DNA from: an uncultured Collinsella sp.
GTDB lineage: Bacteria; Actinomycetota; Coriobacteriia; Coriobacteriales; Coriobacteriaceae
Reading direction: 5' to 3'
NCBI GenBank assembly: GCA_959599915.1
Contig: CAUGJE010000016.1
Coordinates: 1 to 44,401, forward strand
DNA: 44,401 nt
Part shown: positions 8,057 to 15,264 of the stretch, one piece after another
Layout of the letters: each line of letters begins with the position of its first letter
Position numbering within the stretch: the stretch's first letter is position 1
Notes under the pieces: model-generated
Databases searched by the model: none
What the model saw: only the letters and a program-made list of their open reading frames with translations
What the model was told of the DNA's origin: nothing
Made by a program: the position numbers and the translations under genes

Positions 8057-8283
8057 TGCCCTGGCCAAAATATGGCAAATATGAGTACTGTCACTAAATC
8101 AGTAACAGCAAAATCAAGGAATTTAGGACTCGGAGGCGTCATAAAGTAAGAAGATAATAAACAAATGTAGAATAACTAAGCATCAGGTTGGCGACACTGA
8201 GCGCATAATCTGTCCGAGAGGCCAAAATTGCCTGTTACTAAATTGGTGACAGTACTCATATTTGCCATTTTTTGGCCACGGCA
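8057..8283. repeat. MITE-like element with ~55-bp inverted ends
   Basis: The left arm starts TGCCCTGGCCAAAATATGGC (8057) and contains ATGAGTACTGTCAC and AGTAACAG. The right arm, read on the other strand, is nearly identical: in the outer 38 bases only two differ, and similarity continues for about 15 more with small gaps. About 115 bases lie between, with no open frame. Total length is about 227 bp. This is the structure of a small non-autonomous element or a long hairpin. No clear target duplication is seen. Confidence 0.7.
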
Positions 8284-8327
8284 CCCTAGGAAGGGTGCCC
8301 CGGAGCTCCCCATAGGGGAGCTCCGGG
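8280..8327 (+). terminator. Two adjacent hairpins, possible terminator
   Basis: GGCACCCT/AGGGTGCC (8280-8299) is followed at once by a 13-bp stem CCCGGAGCTCCCC / GGGGAGCTCCGGG (8299-8327) with a 3-base loop. Only a short weak U-run (CTT) follows, so it may stop transcription inefficiently. It separates the nuclease-like gene from the promoter at 8400. Confidence 0.4.
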
Positions 8328-8399
8328 CTTCACAGAGGCACGAATAGCCCACTCCGACCTGCGAAATCTGTACTCGCGATGCGAATGACGCCCCTAACC

Positions 8400-8428
8400 T
8401 TAAACTTTAGCTTGAACTTAGCTATAAT
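8400..8428 (+). promoter_or_regulatory. Sigma-70 promoter
   Basis: TTAAAC (8400-8405), a 17-base spacer and a consensus TATAAT (8423-8428). Transcription should start near 8435, about 325 bases before the lipoprotein start, which leaves a long non-coding leader. Confidence 0.65.
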
Positions 8429-8434
8429 GCGCTA

Positions 8435-8755
8435 CGTTCCTACCAGGCTGTGGTTGCGGACGGACGAAATGCCCGTCCTAGTCCAAGACAGACGCGGTCA
8501 AAGGGATCCACGTAAGCGACCGCGTGCGCGCGGCGCGATCATGGCGCGTCCTAGATGTAAGCCGCACCGTCCGTTCTACTTTCTTTGGGGCAATACCGCC
8601 TCGCGGGCGAGCGGGCCAGTCGTGAGGGTGGCTGCGGCCTCCCGAGCAAACACCCCGGTGCGCAAGTGTGGGGTCAAATACCAGGTCAGCTGGTGGGAAC
8701 AACCCGATATTCCGCGCAACGCACGGATCGTATACGACACAGAAGGCAGGGTAGT
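8435..8755 (+). ncRNA. Candidate structured RNA (possibly raiA-type)
   Basis: About 320 bases with no convincing protein frame lie between a good promoter and the lipoprotein gene. A long-range closing stem pairs GTTGCGGA (8453-8460) with TCCGCGCAAC (8711-8720), allowing a 2-base bulge. Inside are local stems: GGACGG/CCGTCC (8458-8463/8473-8478), a perfect ACGCGGTC/GACCGCGT (8492-8499/8518-8525), ACCCC/GGGGT (8652-8656/8670-8674) and ACCAG/CTGGT (8680-8684/8690-8694). CGGACGG (8457-8463) can alternatively pair with CCGTCCG (8567-8573). Established knowledge: the raiA RNA motif lies upstream of raiA/hpf genes in Firmicutes and Actinobacteria. Here the element lies between comF and hpf, but the lipoprotein gene and a terminator separate it from hpf. 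I could not match the raiA consensus, so the family name is a guess. RNase P, tmRNA and SRP signatures are absent. Confidence 0.45.
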
Positions 8756-8759
8756 GGAC

Positions 8760-9785
8760 ATGGTGAGGGGCAGCTTGATGCACGCGGCTCGGTTAGGTGC
8801 TGGGACCGCAGCGGTCATTGCCGTTTTGGGCCTGAGCGGATGCGCGTTCAACCCGCTGTCTACGTTCACGACTCCCACGATCGACCAGATCGAGTACGAG
8901 ACCGTCACGCCGGCGGTGTCGGACGATGCCCTGGTCACTCCCGGAACCCTGACGGTCGCCCTCGATACTTCCGATGCGCCGCAGGCAATGCAGGGCGCCG
9001 ACGGCGAGCTTACGGGGTATGCAGTCGATGCTGCCCGCGCCCTCGCAAGCCGCATGGGCCTTAAGGTCGCCTTTGTCGATGCGTCCTCGGCAGGTTCCGC
9101 GCTCGGCGACAAAAAGGCTGATATCTTTATCGGCGAGATCAACTCCACGGACGGGGACGTTAGCTCGCTCGGCACCTGCCTGTACGATGCCGCTTCCGTG
9201 TTCGGTAAAACCAGCGATGGTGGGTCGCTAAGCGTTTCCACCGATACCCTTAACACGTCTACTCTGGGTGTCCAGATGTCCTCGGCCTCGCAGGAGGCGC
9301 TTGCTAAGCAGAGCATCACCGCCAACCAAAAGACCTACTCCAACATCAACGAGTGCTTTGAGGCGCTCGAGTCTGGCGAGGTCGACTATGTGATCTGCGA
9401 CTCCACAGCCGGCGGCTATCTTGCACGCCTGATGAGCGAGGTCTCCTATGTCGGTGCGCTCGAGGCGCCCTCGACGCTTGGTGTTGCGGGCCTCTCGTCC
9501 AATGACGAACTGTGCCGTGCCGTGAGTGATGCCCTCGACGACATCACGGTCGACGGCACGCTCGAGGCGGTTCACTGCGTCTGGTACGGCCAGATTCCCT
9601 ACGACCTCACCACTAAGACGGTTTCGGGCGCTAACGTGCAGCCGGGCGACTCTGAGTCCAGTGAGACCACGTCCTCCGGCAGCGAGTCCTCCGATTCCAA
9701 CAATGAGACCGCATCCTCCGAGGACAAATCGTCCAGCCAGGAAGGCACCATCACTGACGACGACATTAACAAACTTAATAGCTAG
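8760..9785 (+). CDS. Solute-binding lipoprotein (family 3-like)
   Basis: A 341-residue exported lipoprotein. A signal peptide leads to the lipobox LSGC, with Cys28 as the lipidated residue. The main domain resembles the family 3 extracellular solute-binding proteins of amino-acid ABC importers: a PGTLTVALDTSD first strand, ELTGYAVDAARALASRMGL, then KKADIFIGEINS and EVDYVICDSTAGGYLA. The C-terminal ~55 residues are a Ser/Glu-rich, probably disordered tail ending TDDDINKLNS. No permease or ATPase gene is nearby, so it may be an orphan receptor or serve a distant transporter. The frame is open back to 8379, but that extension is Arg-rich and overlaps the structured RNA region. ATG 8760 gives a proper signal peptide; ATG 8778 is also possible. 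Confidence 0.75.
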   Translation: MVRGSLMHAARLGAGTAAVIAVLGLSGCAFNPLSTFTTPTIDQIEYETVTPAVSDDALVTPGTLTVALDTSDAPQAMQGADGELTGYAVDAARALASRMGLKVAFVDASSAGSALGDKKADIFIGEINSTDGDVSSLGTCLYDAASVFGKTSDGGSLSVSTDTLNTSTLGVQMSSASQEALAKQSITANQKTYSNINECFEALESGEVDYVICDSTAGGYLARLMSEVSYVGALEAPSTLGVAGLSSNDELCRAVSDALDDITVDGTLEAVHCVWYGQIPYDLTTKTVSGANVQPGDSESSETTSSGSESSDSNNETASSEDKSSSQEGTITDDDINKLNS

Positions 9786-9851
9786 TTATTGCTAGGGGTG
9801 GTGTCTCCTATACGTTGGAAAGGACACCTCTTCACGGTTTCAACACGCACT

Positions 9852-9886
9852 GCCGGGTTTCCCCAATAGGGGAGCCCGGCTTTTTT
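9852..9886 (+). terminator. Rho-independent terminator
   Basis: GCCGGG...CCCGGC with an inner CCCC/GGGG stem and then TTTTTT. It ends the lipoprotein transcript. A weaker hairpin GGTGTC/GACACC (9800-9828) precedes it. The rest of 9887-10102 carries no gene; a promoter for hpf should lie there, but I see no convincing pair of boxes. Confidence 0.85.
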
Positions 9887-10102
9887 ATCCCTATAAAACC
9901 AGCAGGTCAAAGCCAATTTTCGGGACCAAATACAAAGTCGCCGACGCCCTCCCATAGCGCACTTTGCCACAGAAAAGTGCGAGACTTCGGTATGCGGTAT
10001 TAAGCAATCGTTATTCGGGTCTTTAGGAATCCGCGTGATTAAATGCACGGCAATGGGTACATAGCCAGTACAGTAAGTCCCCGAGGCAGATTGGAGCCAC
10101 GT

Positions 10103-10687
10103 ATGGATATCAAGGTTTCTGGACGCAAGACGACGGTAACCGATGCTCTGCGTGCGCATGTGGATGAGAAGATCGGCGAGGCGCTCAAGGTTTTCGATAT
10201 CGAGCCCATGACAGTCGACGTCGTGCTTCGTTATGAGAAGAACCCCTCGAACCCCAACCCGGCAATCGTCGAGGTCACGGTTCGTGCCCGCGGCTCTGTG
10301 ATTCGCGTTGCCGAGCACGGCGCAGATATGTATGCCGCCATCGACCTCTCCGCCGATAAGGTTACCCGCCAGCTGCGCAAGTTCAAGACTAAGGTCGTGG
10401 ACAACCGCCAGGGTGGTGCCAGCGCCGCGGATGTCGCACCGGTCGAGCGCGTCGAGGATCTGGCCGACCTGCTGCTGCCCGAGGAGGAAGACGACCTGCT
10501 CGTCCGCGAGAAGGTTATCGACGTCACTCCGATGACTGAGGAGCAGGCGCTGGTGCAGACCGATCTGCTCGGTCACGACTTCTACGTGTTCGAGAACGCG
10601 ACGACCGGCCTTATCAATGTGGTGTATCACCGTAAGAATGGTGGATATGGCATCATCAAGCCCCGCATCGAAACACTTGACGAGTAA
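10103..10687 (+). CDS. hpf: Ribosome hibernation promoting factor, long form
   Basis: A 194-residue long-form HPF (RaiA/YvyD family). It binds the 30S decoding centre in stationary phase, and its C-terminal domain pairs two ribosomes into inactive 100S dimers. The N-terminal HPF domain spans residues 1 to about 100 (MDIKVSGRKTTVTDALRAHV at the start, ADMYAAIDLSADKVTRQLRKFK further on). A charged linker follows, then the dimerisation domain from about 136 (VIREKVIDVTPMTEEQAL-like, then DFYVFENATTGLINVVYHR and GYGIIKP). The frame is open from 10043, but GGAG six bases before ATG 10103 and the family N-terminus mark the start. It is a single-gene unit, closed by a strong terminator at 10717-10748. 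Confidence 0.93.
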   Translation: MDIKVSGRKTTVTDALRAHVDEKIGEALKVFDIEPMTVDVVLRYEKNPSNPNPAIVEVTVRARGSVIRVAEHGADMYAAIDLSADKVTRQLRKFKTKVVDNRQGGASAADVAPVERVEDLADLLLPEEEDDLLVREKVIDVTPMTEEQALVQTDLLGHDFYVFENATTGLINVVYHRKNGGYGIIKPRIETLDE

Positions 10688-10716
10688 AATACGTTAACTT
10701 GCATGAGTTAACGGCT

Positions 10717-10748
10717 GGCGGCCATCCCATGCGGGTGGCCGCCTTTTT
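10717..10748 (+). terminator. Rho-independent terminator
   Basis: GGCGGCCATCCC pairs with GGGTGGCCGCC and is followed by TTTTT. A second perfect hairpin, CGTTAACT/AGTTAACG (10692-10713), lies between it and the hpf stop. Confidence 0.85.
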
Positions 10749-10766
10749 ACGTAAGGAGTCGCTTTG

Positions 10767-11720
10767 ATGGACAAGGCCGCATCCGCCGGTCATTCGGACC
10801 GTTGCCGCATCGTCGTCGATACCTGCTGCGACTTTAGCCCCGAGGTCGCCGCGAACCTCGATGTCGATATCCTGGGTTTCCCCTTCATTATCGATGGCGA
10901 AGAGCGCACGGACGACATCTGGTCGAGCATCACACCCAAGGAGTTCTACGACCGTATGCGCGCCGGTGCCCGCGTGTCCACCTCGGCTGTGTCGCTCGGT
11001 CGCTATATCGAGTTCTTTACCGAGTGTGCTAAAGAGGGCACGCCCACGGTCTACCTGTGCTTTACCTCGGCGCTGTCGTCGAGCTACAACTCCGCGTGCC
11101 AGGCGGCAGACGCCGTGCGCGCCGAGTATCCCGACTTTGAGCTCTATGTGGTCGACAACGCCCTGCCCTGCGCGACCGGCGAGCTCTTGGCGCTCGAGGC
11201 CGTACGTCAGCGTTCGGCGGGACTGACCGCCAAGCAGCTGGTCGACTGGGCAAACGAGGCCAAGACCTACGTGCACGGTTACTTTACGCTCGAGAGCTTC
11301 GACGCGCTGGCTGCCGGCGGCCGCATTCCGCCCGCGGCGGCGCAGCTCACGGCAAAGCTCGACGTCAAGCCCGAGCTCTCCTACGACCTGGCCGGCTCGC
11401 TGTCGCTGATCGGCGTCAATCGCGGCCGCAAGAAGGCGCTCAAGTCCATCCTCAAGTCGTTCCGCGAGAACTACGTGCCCGACCGCACCATGCCCATCGC
11501 CATCATGACGGCCGATGCCGAGAAGGACGGTGACTGGCTCGAGGCTGCCATCCGCAAGGAGGAGGGCTGCGCCGACGTCACGATTATCCGCAGCTCCGTT
11601 GGTCCCACCATCGGCTCGCACGTGGGCCCCGGCATGGTGGCCTGCGCGTTTTGGGGTAAGAACCGTGCCGACAAGGCGTCGCTTTCCGACCGCATCGCCC
11701 GCCGTGTGCGCGGTCAGTAG
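10767..11720 (+). CDS. DegV family fatty-acid-binding protein
   Basis: A 317-residue DegV/FakB-like protein. Family members bind a fatty acid and, in the best-known cases, present it to the FakA kinase for phospholipid synthesis or signalling. Visible family features are the N-terminal IVVDTCCDFSPEVA strand-turn, STSAVSLGRYIEFF (the S-T-S-x-x-S substrate region), VYLCFTSALSSSYNSA, and LAAGGRIPPAAA and PGMVACAFWG near the C-terminus. AAGGAG lies 8 bases before ATG 10767; a TTG one codon earlier is less likely. It is a single gene after the hpf terminator. No fakA-like kinase is present in the window, and the ligand cannot be told from the sequence. Confidence 0.88.
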   Translation: MDKAASAGHSDRCRIVVDTCCDFSPEVAANLDVDILGFPFIIDGEERTDDIWSSITPKEFYDRMRAGARVSTSAVSLGRYIEFFTECAKEGTPTVYLCFTSALSSSYNSACQAADAVRAEYPDFELYVVDNALPCATGELLALEAVRQRSAGLTAKQLVDWANEAKTYVHGYFTLESFDALAAGGRIPPAAAQLTAKLDVKPELSYDLAGSLSLIGVNRGRKKALKSILKSFRENYVPDRTMPIAIMTADAEKDGDWLEAAIRKEEGCADVTIIRSSVGPTIGSHVGPGMVACAFWGKNRADKASLSDRIARRVRGQ

Positions 11721-11818
11721 GCAAGTAGCGCGGCCGTAATCGATCCCAACTCACAGCCCAAACGCTGGCACCGAGTATTCAACCTGGTAATAACACCCAA
11801 CCCAAAAGGAAAGGTTTC

Positions 11819-12898
11819 ATGGCAAACAAGCTCTCTGTCGCATTTATCGGCACCGGAATTATGGGTGCCCCCATCGCCGGCCACATCCTGGACGCCGGCT
11901 ATTCCGTCACGGTCAACAACCGCACCAAGTCCAAGGCCGCGGCGCTTATCGAGCGCGGCGCCGTCTGGGCCGATACGCCGGCCGATGCCGTGGCGAACGC
12001 CGACGTCGTCTTTACCATGGTGGGTTATCCCTCCGAGGTCGAGGAGCTCTACCTGGCGGGCGACGGCCTGCTCGCGTGCACAAAGCCCGGCGCGGTCCTG
12101 ATCGACCTCACCACGAGCTCGCCCGAGCTCGCGCGCGATATTGCCGAGGCCGCCCAGGTTTCCGGCCGCATGGCGTTTGACTGCCCCGTCACCGGCGGCG
12201 AGTCCGGTGCTATCGCTGGCACGCTCACGGCCATCGTGGGCGCCACCGAGAACGACATCGCCCCGGTCCGCGACATCCTTTCCACCTTTGCGGCCAACAT
12301 CTGCTGCTTCGACGGCGCCGGCAAGGGCCAGGCCGCCAAGCTTGCCAACCAGGTGTCGCTGGGCGCCTGCATGGTCGGCATGGCAGACGCCATGGCGTTT
12401 GCCGAGCTGAGCGGCCTTGATCTGGAGAAGACCCGTCAGATGATCCTGGGCGGCACCGGCAAGTCCGGCGCCATGGAGAGCCTGGCGCCCAAGGCGCTCG
12501 ACGGCGACTACAAGCCCGGCTTTATGGTCGAGCACTTCATTAAGGACCTGCGCCTGGCCCTTGCCTACGCCGATGACCGCGAGCTTGCACTGCCCGGTGC
12601 CGACGTGGCCTTTACGCTCTACGACATGCTCGACGCCATCGGTGGCGCCAAGCTGGGCACCCAGGCCATCACGGTCCTCTACAAGGAGGAGGCCGACGCC
12701 ATCGCCGCCGGTCTGGACTGGTCGCAGTATCGCCCCGAGGAGCATGGCGCTCACGAGGAGGGCTGTGGTTGCGGCGAGCACGGCGACGACCATGAGTGCG
12801 GTTGTGGCCACCACCACGGCGAGGACCACGAGTGCTGCGGCGGCCACGGCCATGACGACGGCCACGAGTGCTGCTGCGGCCACCATCACGAGGAGTAG
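11819..12898 (+). CDS. Beta-hydroxyacid dehydrogenase with His/Cys-rich tail
   Basis: Residues 1 to about 300 form an NAD(P)-dependent dehydrogenase of the 3-hydroxyisobutyrate / tartronate-semialdehyde reductase family. The Rossmann loop GTGIMGAPIAGHILDAG is near the N-terminus, the substrate motif DCPVTGGESGA follows, and the catalytic Lys lies in GKGQAAKLANQ. The last 53 residues (307-359) are not part of the family fold: they contain 14 His and 9 Cys with acidic and Gly residues (HECGCGHHH-like units). Such tails bind Ni, Zn or Cu in metal chaperones, so metal storage or sensing fused to a redox enzyme is possible; that is inference. AAAGGAAAGG precedes ATG 11819. The gene starts a run with three close followers (5, 15 and 6 bases apart), which suggests one operon through icd. 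Confidence 0.88.
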   Translation: MANKLSVAFIGTGIMGAPIAGHILDAGYSVTVNNRTKSKAAALIERGAVWADTPADAVANADVVFTMVGYPSEVEELYLAGDGLLACTKPGAVLIDLTTSSPELARDIAEAAQVSGRMAFDCPVTGGESGAIAGTLTAIVGATENDIAPVRDILSTFAANICCFDGAGKGQAAKLANQVSLGACMVGMADAMAFAELSGLDLEKTRQMILGGTGKSGAMESLAPKALDGDYKPGFMVEHFIKDLRLALAYADDRELALPGADVAFTLYDMLDAIGGAKLGTQAITVLYKEEADAIAAGLDWSQYRPEEHGAHEEGCGCGEHGDDHECGCGHHHGEDHECCGGHGHDDGHECCCGHHHEE

Positions 12899-12903
12899 CG
12901 CCC

Positions 12904-13332
12904 ATGAGCTGGACGTTCGTGGTGCTTGCGCTGGTGCTCTTTCTCTTTGCGATCTACATTGGCTTTTTGTGCGGCCAGTGGGCCTGCGAAAAGCGCGTCA
13001 TCACCAAGCGCGACTACTGGATTGCCAACTTTGCAGGAGCGGCGGCAGTCGTCCTGCTGACCTGGGTGTTTTCGCTGCTACCGCTGGTGCAGTTTGCGCC
13101 GATCGGCTGGCTCGGCGGTTTTATCGCCGGCCTTAAGATGAGCTTTGGCGAGTCCGTTGGTCCGTGGCGCAAGCACGACGAGGTCTTTAACGTCAACAAG
13201 GCCCATCGTGCCGCCGCCGACGCGGGCGACGCCGAGCAGCGCCGCCGCGCGCGTCGCAATGGCGCGGCCGACCGACAGCTCATCTCGGTCACCGATGACA
13301 GCAAGGGTGCTGGCAAGCACGCTAAGAAATAG
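12904..13332 (+). CDS. Small two-helix membrane protein, unknown
   Basis: A 142-residue protein with transmembrane helices at about residues 4-25 and 43-62 and a GWLGGFIAGLKMSFGES turn after the second. The C-terminal half is hydrophilic and basic (AEQRRRARRNGA, ending KGAGKHAKK) and probably cytoplasmic. I do not recognise a family. Its start, ATG 12904, is 5 bases after the dehydrogenase stop, and GAGGAG in that stop region acts as the ribosome-binding site, so coupling is likely. The HEAT-repeat gene follows after 15 bases. Confidence 0.7.
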   Translation: MSWTFVVLALVLFLFAIYIGFLCGQWACEKRVITKRDYWIANFAGAAAVVLLTWVFSLLPLVQFAPIGWLGGFIAGLKMSFGESVGPWRKHDEVFNVNKAHRAAADAGDAEQRRRARRNGAADRQLISVTDDSKGAGKHAKK

Positions 13333-13347
13333 TAAGAAGAGGTAACT

Positions 13348-14046
13348 ATGGCAGAAAACAAAGACGAACAGCTCACCGACGAGGAGCTGGCACAGCTTCA
13401 GCTGGCAGAGGAGAACGAGAACGCTGTCGACCGCCTGGTCCAGGAGCTCGGCTGCCCCACGCGCCGCATCCGCCAGTTTGCCGCCCGCGTGCTGCACCTG
13501 CTTGCCGAGCGCGATCCGCAGCGCGTCGTGCCCTGCGTGCCCGCGCTGATCGAGGCGCTCGACCGCCCCGAGGCTCAGACCCGCTGGGAGGCTCTCGATG
13601 CCCTGGCGGCACTCGCCACCACCTGCCCCGAGCAGCTGGGCGATGCCTTTGAGGGCGCCGAGACCGCACTGTTCGACGAGATCTCCTCTACGCTGCGCTA
13701 TGCCGCCTTCCGCCTGCTGTGCGTGTGGGGTGCCACGAGCGTCGAGCGTTCGCGCGAGGCTTGGCCCATCCTGGACGAGGCCATCCAGTGCTACCACGGT
13801 GACCTCGAGTATCGCGACATGCTCGGTTGCCTGTACGAGTTTGGCCAGGGCGAGATCGACGCCGAGGTCGCTGAGAAGCTCGCGCTGCGCCTTAAGTTCG
13901 ACGCCGAGAACGGCAAGGGCAGCTATCTCAAGGCCCGTTCGAGCGAGATTTGCGAAATGCTTGTTAAACGTTTTGGCCTGGAACTCTCCAAAAAGAAGAA
14001 GCGTGCTAGCGTTAAAAAATCTGACGACGCCGAAGACGAGGAGTAA
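13348..14046 (+). CDS. HEAT-repeat protein
   Basis: A 232-residue soluble protein, almost all alpha-helical. The middle has helix pairs typical of HEAT repeats: RRIRQFAARVLHLLAERDP, then VPALIEALDRPEAQTRWEAL and DALAALATTCPEQL. This scaffold type usually mediates protein contacts. It starts with an acidic helix (DEQLTDEELAQLQLAEENE) and ends in a charged tail (KKKKRASVKKSDDAEDEE). No catalytic motif is seen. AAGAGG lies just before ATG 13348. It lies between a small membrane protein and icd in an apparent operon; a link to either is not evident from the sequence. Confidence 0.75.
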   Translation: MAENKDEQLTDEELAQLQLAEENENAVDRLVQELGCPTRRIRQFAARVLHLLAERDPQRVVPCVPALIEALDRPEAQTRWEALDALAALATTCPEQLGDAFEGAETALFDEISSTLRYAAFRLLCVWGATSVERSREAWPILDEAIQCYHGDLEYRDMLGCLYEFGQGEIDAEVAEKLALRLKFDAENGKGSYLKARSSEICEMLVKRFGLELSKKKKRASVKKSDDAEDEE

Positions 14047-14052
14047 CAGATT

Positions 14053-15138
14053 ATGGCGCACGATGTAGTCCTGATTCCCGGCGACGGTATCGGTCCCGAG
14101 ATTACGCAGGCCATGCGCCGCGTGGTCGAGGCCACCGGTGTCCAGATCAATTGGAATGTTCAGGAGGCCGGTGCCGGCGTCATGGACGAGTTTGGTACGC
14201 CACTGCCTCAGCACGTCCTCGATGCCGTCGCCCAGACTAAAGTCGCCATCAAGGGCCCCATCACCACGCCGGTCGGCACGGGTTTTCGCAGCGTTAACGT
14301 GGCCCTGCGCAAGCATTTCGACCTGTACGCCTGCGTGCGCCCCTGCCTGTCGCAGCCGGGCGACGGCTCGCGCTTCCGTGACGTCGACTTGGTCATCGTG
14401 CGCGAGAACACCGAGGACCTCTACGCCGGTATCGAGTTCGATGAGGGCGCTGCCGAGGTCGAGGAGCTCTCACAACTCGTCGAGCGCTCGGGTCAGAAGA
14501 CCTTCGCCGCCGATTCCGCCATCTCGATCAAGCCCATCTCCATCGCCAAGAGCCGCCGCATTGTGGAGTACGCCTTTGAGTACGCCCGGCGCTGCGGCCG
14601 CAAAAAGGTGACGGCTGTGCACAAGGCCAACATCATGAAGGCGACTGACGGCCTGTTCCTGCGCGTTGCGCGCGAGGTGGCCGCCAGCTATCCCGATATC
14701 GAGTTCAACGACAAGATCGTCGACGCCACCTGCATGGGCCTGGTCCAGAACCCCAACGACTTCGATGTGTTGGTGCTGCCCAACCTGTACGGCGACATCG
14801 TGAGCGACCTGTGCGCCGGCCTGGTGGGCGGCCTGGGTATGGCTCCCGGTTCCAACATCGGCGCCGACTGCGCCATTTTCGAGGCGACGCACGGCTCCGC
14901 GCCCGATATCGCTGGCCAGGATATCGCCAACCCCACAGCCGAGATTCTCTCTGCTGCGATGATGCTTGATCACCTGGGCGAGAACGACGCTGCCAATCGC
15001 ATCCGCGCCGCCGTCTCTGCCACGCTCGACGAGGGCGAGCAGGTTACCGGCGACGTGCGTCGTGCCCAGACTGGCTCCGTTAAGGGCGCCGTGGGTACGC
15101 AGGCCTTTGCCGATGCCGTTATCGCGCACCTGGCCTAG
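14053..15138 (+). CDS. icd: NAD-dependent isocitrate dehydrogenase
   Basis: A 361-residue beta-decarboxylating dehydrogenase that turns isocitrate into 2-oxoglutarate, which feeds glutamate synthesis. Ser80 and Asn82 in GFRSVNVALRKHFD, with Arg86, Arg96 and Arg117, match the isocitrate pocket rather than the isopropylmalate pocket, which lacks the Ser/Asn pair. VRENTEDLYAG (Tyr124), the catalytic Lys in TAVHKANIMK and the metal Asp residues in NLYGDIVSDL are present. In the cofactor loop GSAPDIAGQDIANP, Asp-Ile replaces the Lys-Tyr of NADP enzymes, which argues for NAD. It is the last gene of the run from 11819; a terminator follows at 15198. No other TCA-cycle gene is in the window, so a partial, biosynthetic branch is plausible. 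Confidence 0.88.
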   Translation: MAHDVVLIPGDGIGPEITQAMRRVVEATGVQINWNVQEAGAGVMDEFGTPLPQHVLDAVAQTKVAIKGPITTPVGTGFRSVNVALRKHFDLYACVRPCLSQPGDGSRFRDVDLVIVRENTEDLYAGIEFDEGAAEVEELSQLVERSGQKTFAADSAISIKPISIAKSRRIVEYAFEYARRCGRKKVTAVHKANIMKATDGLFLRVAREVAASYPDIEFNDKIVDATCMGLVQNPNDFDVLVLPNLYGDIVSDLCAGLVGGLGMAPGSNIGADCAIFEATHGSAPDIAGQDIANPTAEILSAAMMLDHLGENDAANRIRAAVSATLDEGEQVTGDVRRAQTGSVKGAVGTQAFADAVIAHLA

Positions 15139-15197
15139 GGCATGCGGGCTGCAAACGCCTAAATAGTACTTAAGTGTTTGCGTATAACCTAAGAATC

Positions 15198-15230
15198 AAT
15201 ACGCCCGGCGCTCTGTCGGGCGTATTCTAT
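15198..15230 (+). terminator. Rho-independent terminator after icd
   Basis: A perfect 10-bp stem, AATACGCCCG/CGGGCGTATT, is followed by a short T-rich run (CTAT). A second hairpin (GCAAAC...GTTTGC, 15151-15181) precedes it. Confidence 0.7.
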
Positions 15231-15264
15231 GAGGGACTATGTTTCCTAACAAGGAGTAACTGAT

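Noticed and set aside
8640..8720. SRP RNA (ACCAGGTCAG word)
   Set aside because: The word resembles the 4.5S apical region, but the invariant GGAAGG tetraloop region does not follow.
8379..8759. N-terminal extension of the solute-binding lipoprotein
   Set aside because: Arg-rich, no family resemblance, and it would place the lipoprotein signal sequence in the middle of the protein.
9887..10102. raiA RNA directly before hpf
   Set aside because: Only ~215 bases with weak pairing potential; the better structured region is 8435-8755.
11714..12889. Minus-strand open frame resembling a hydrophobic N-terminus
   Set aside because: The apparent hydrophobic start is the complement of the His/Cys codon repeats in the dehydrogenase tail.
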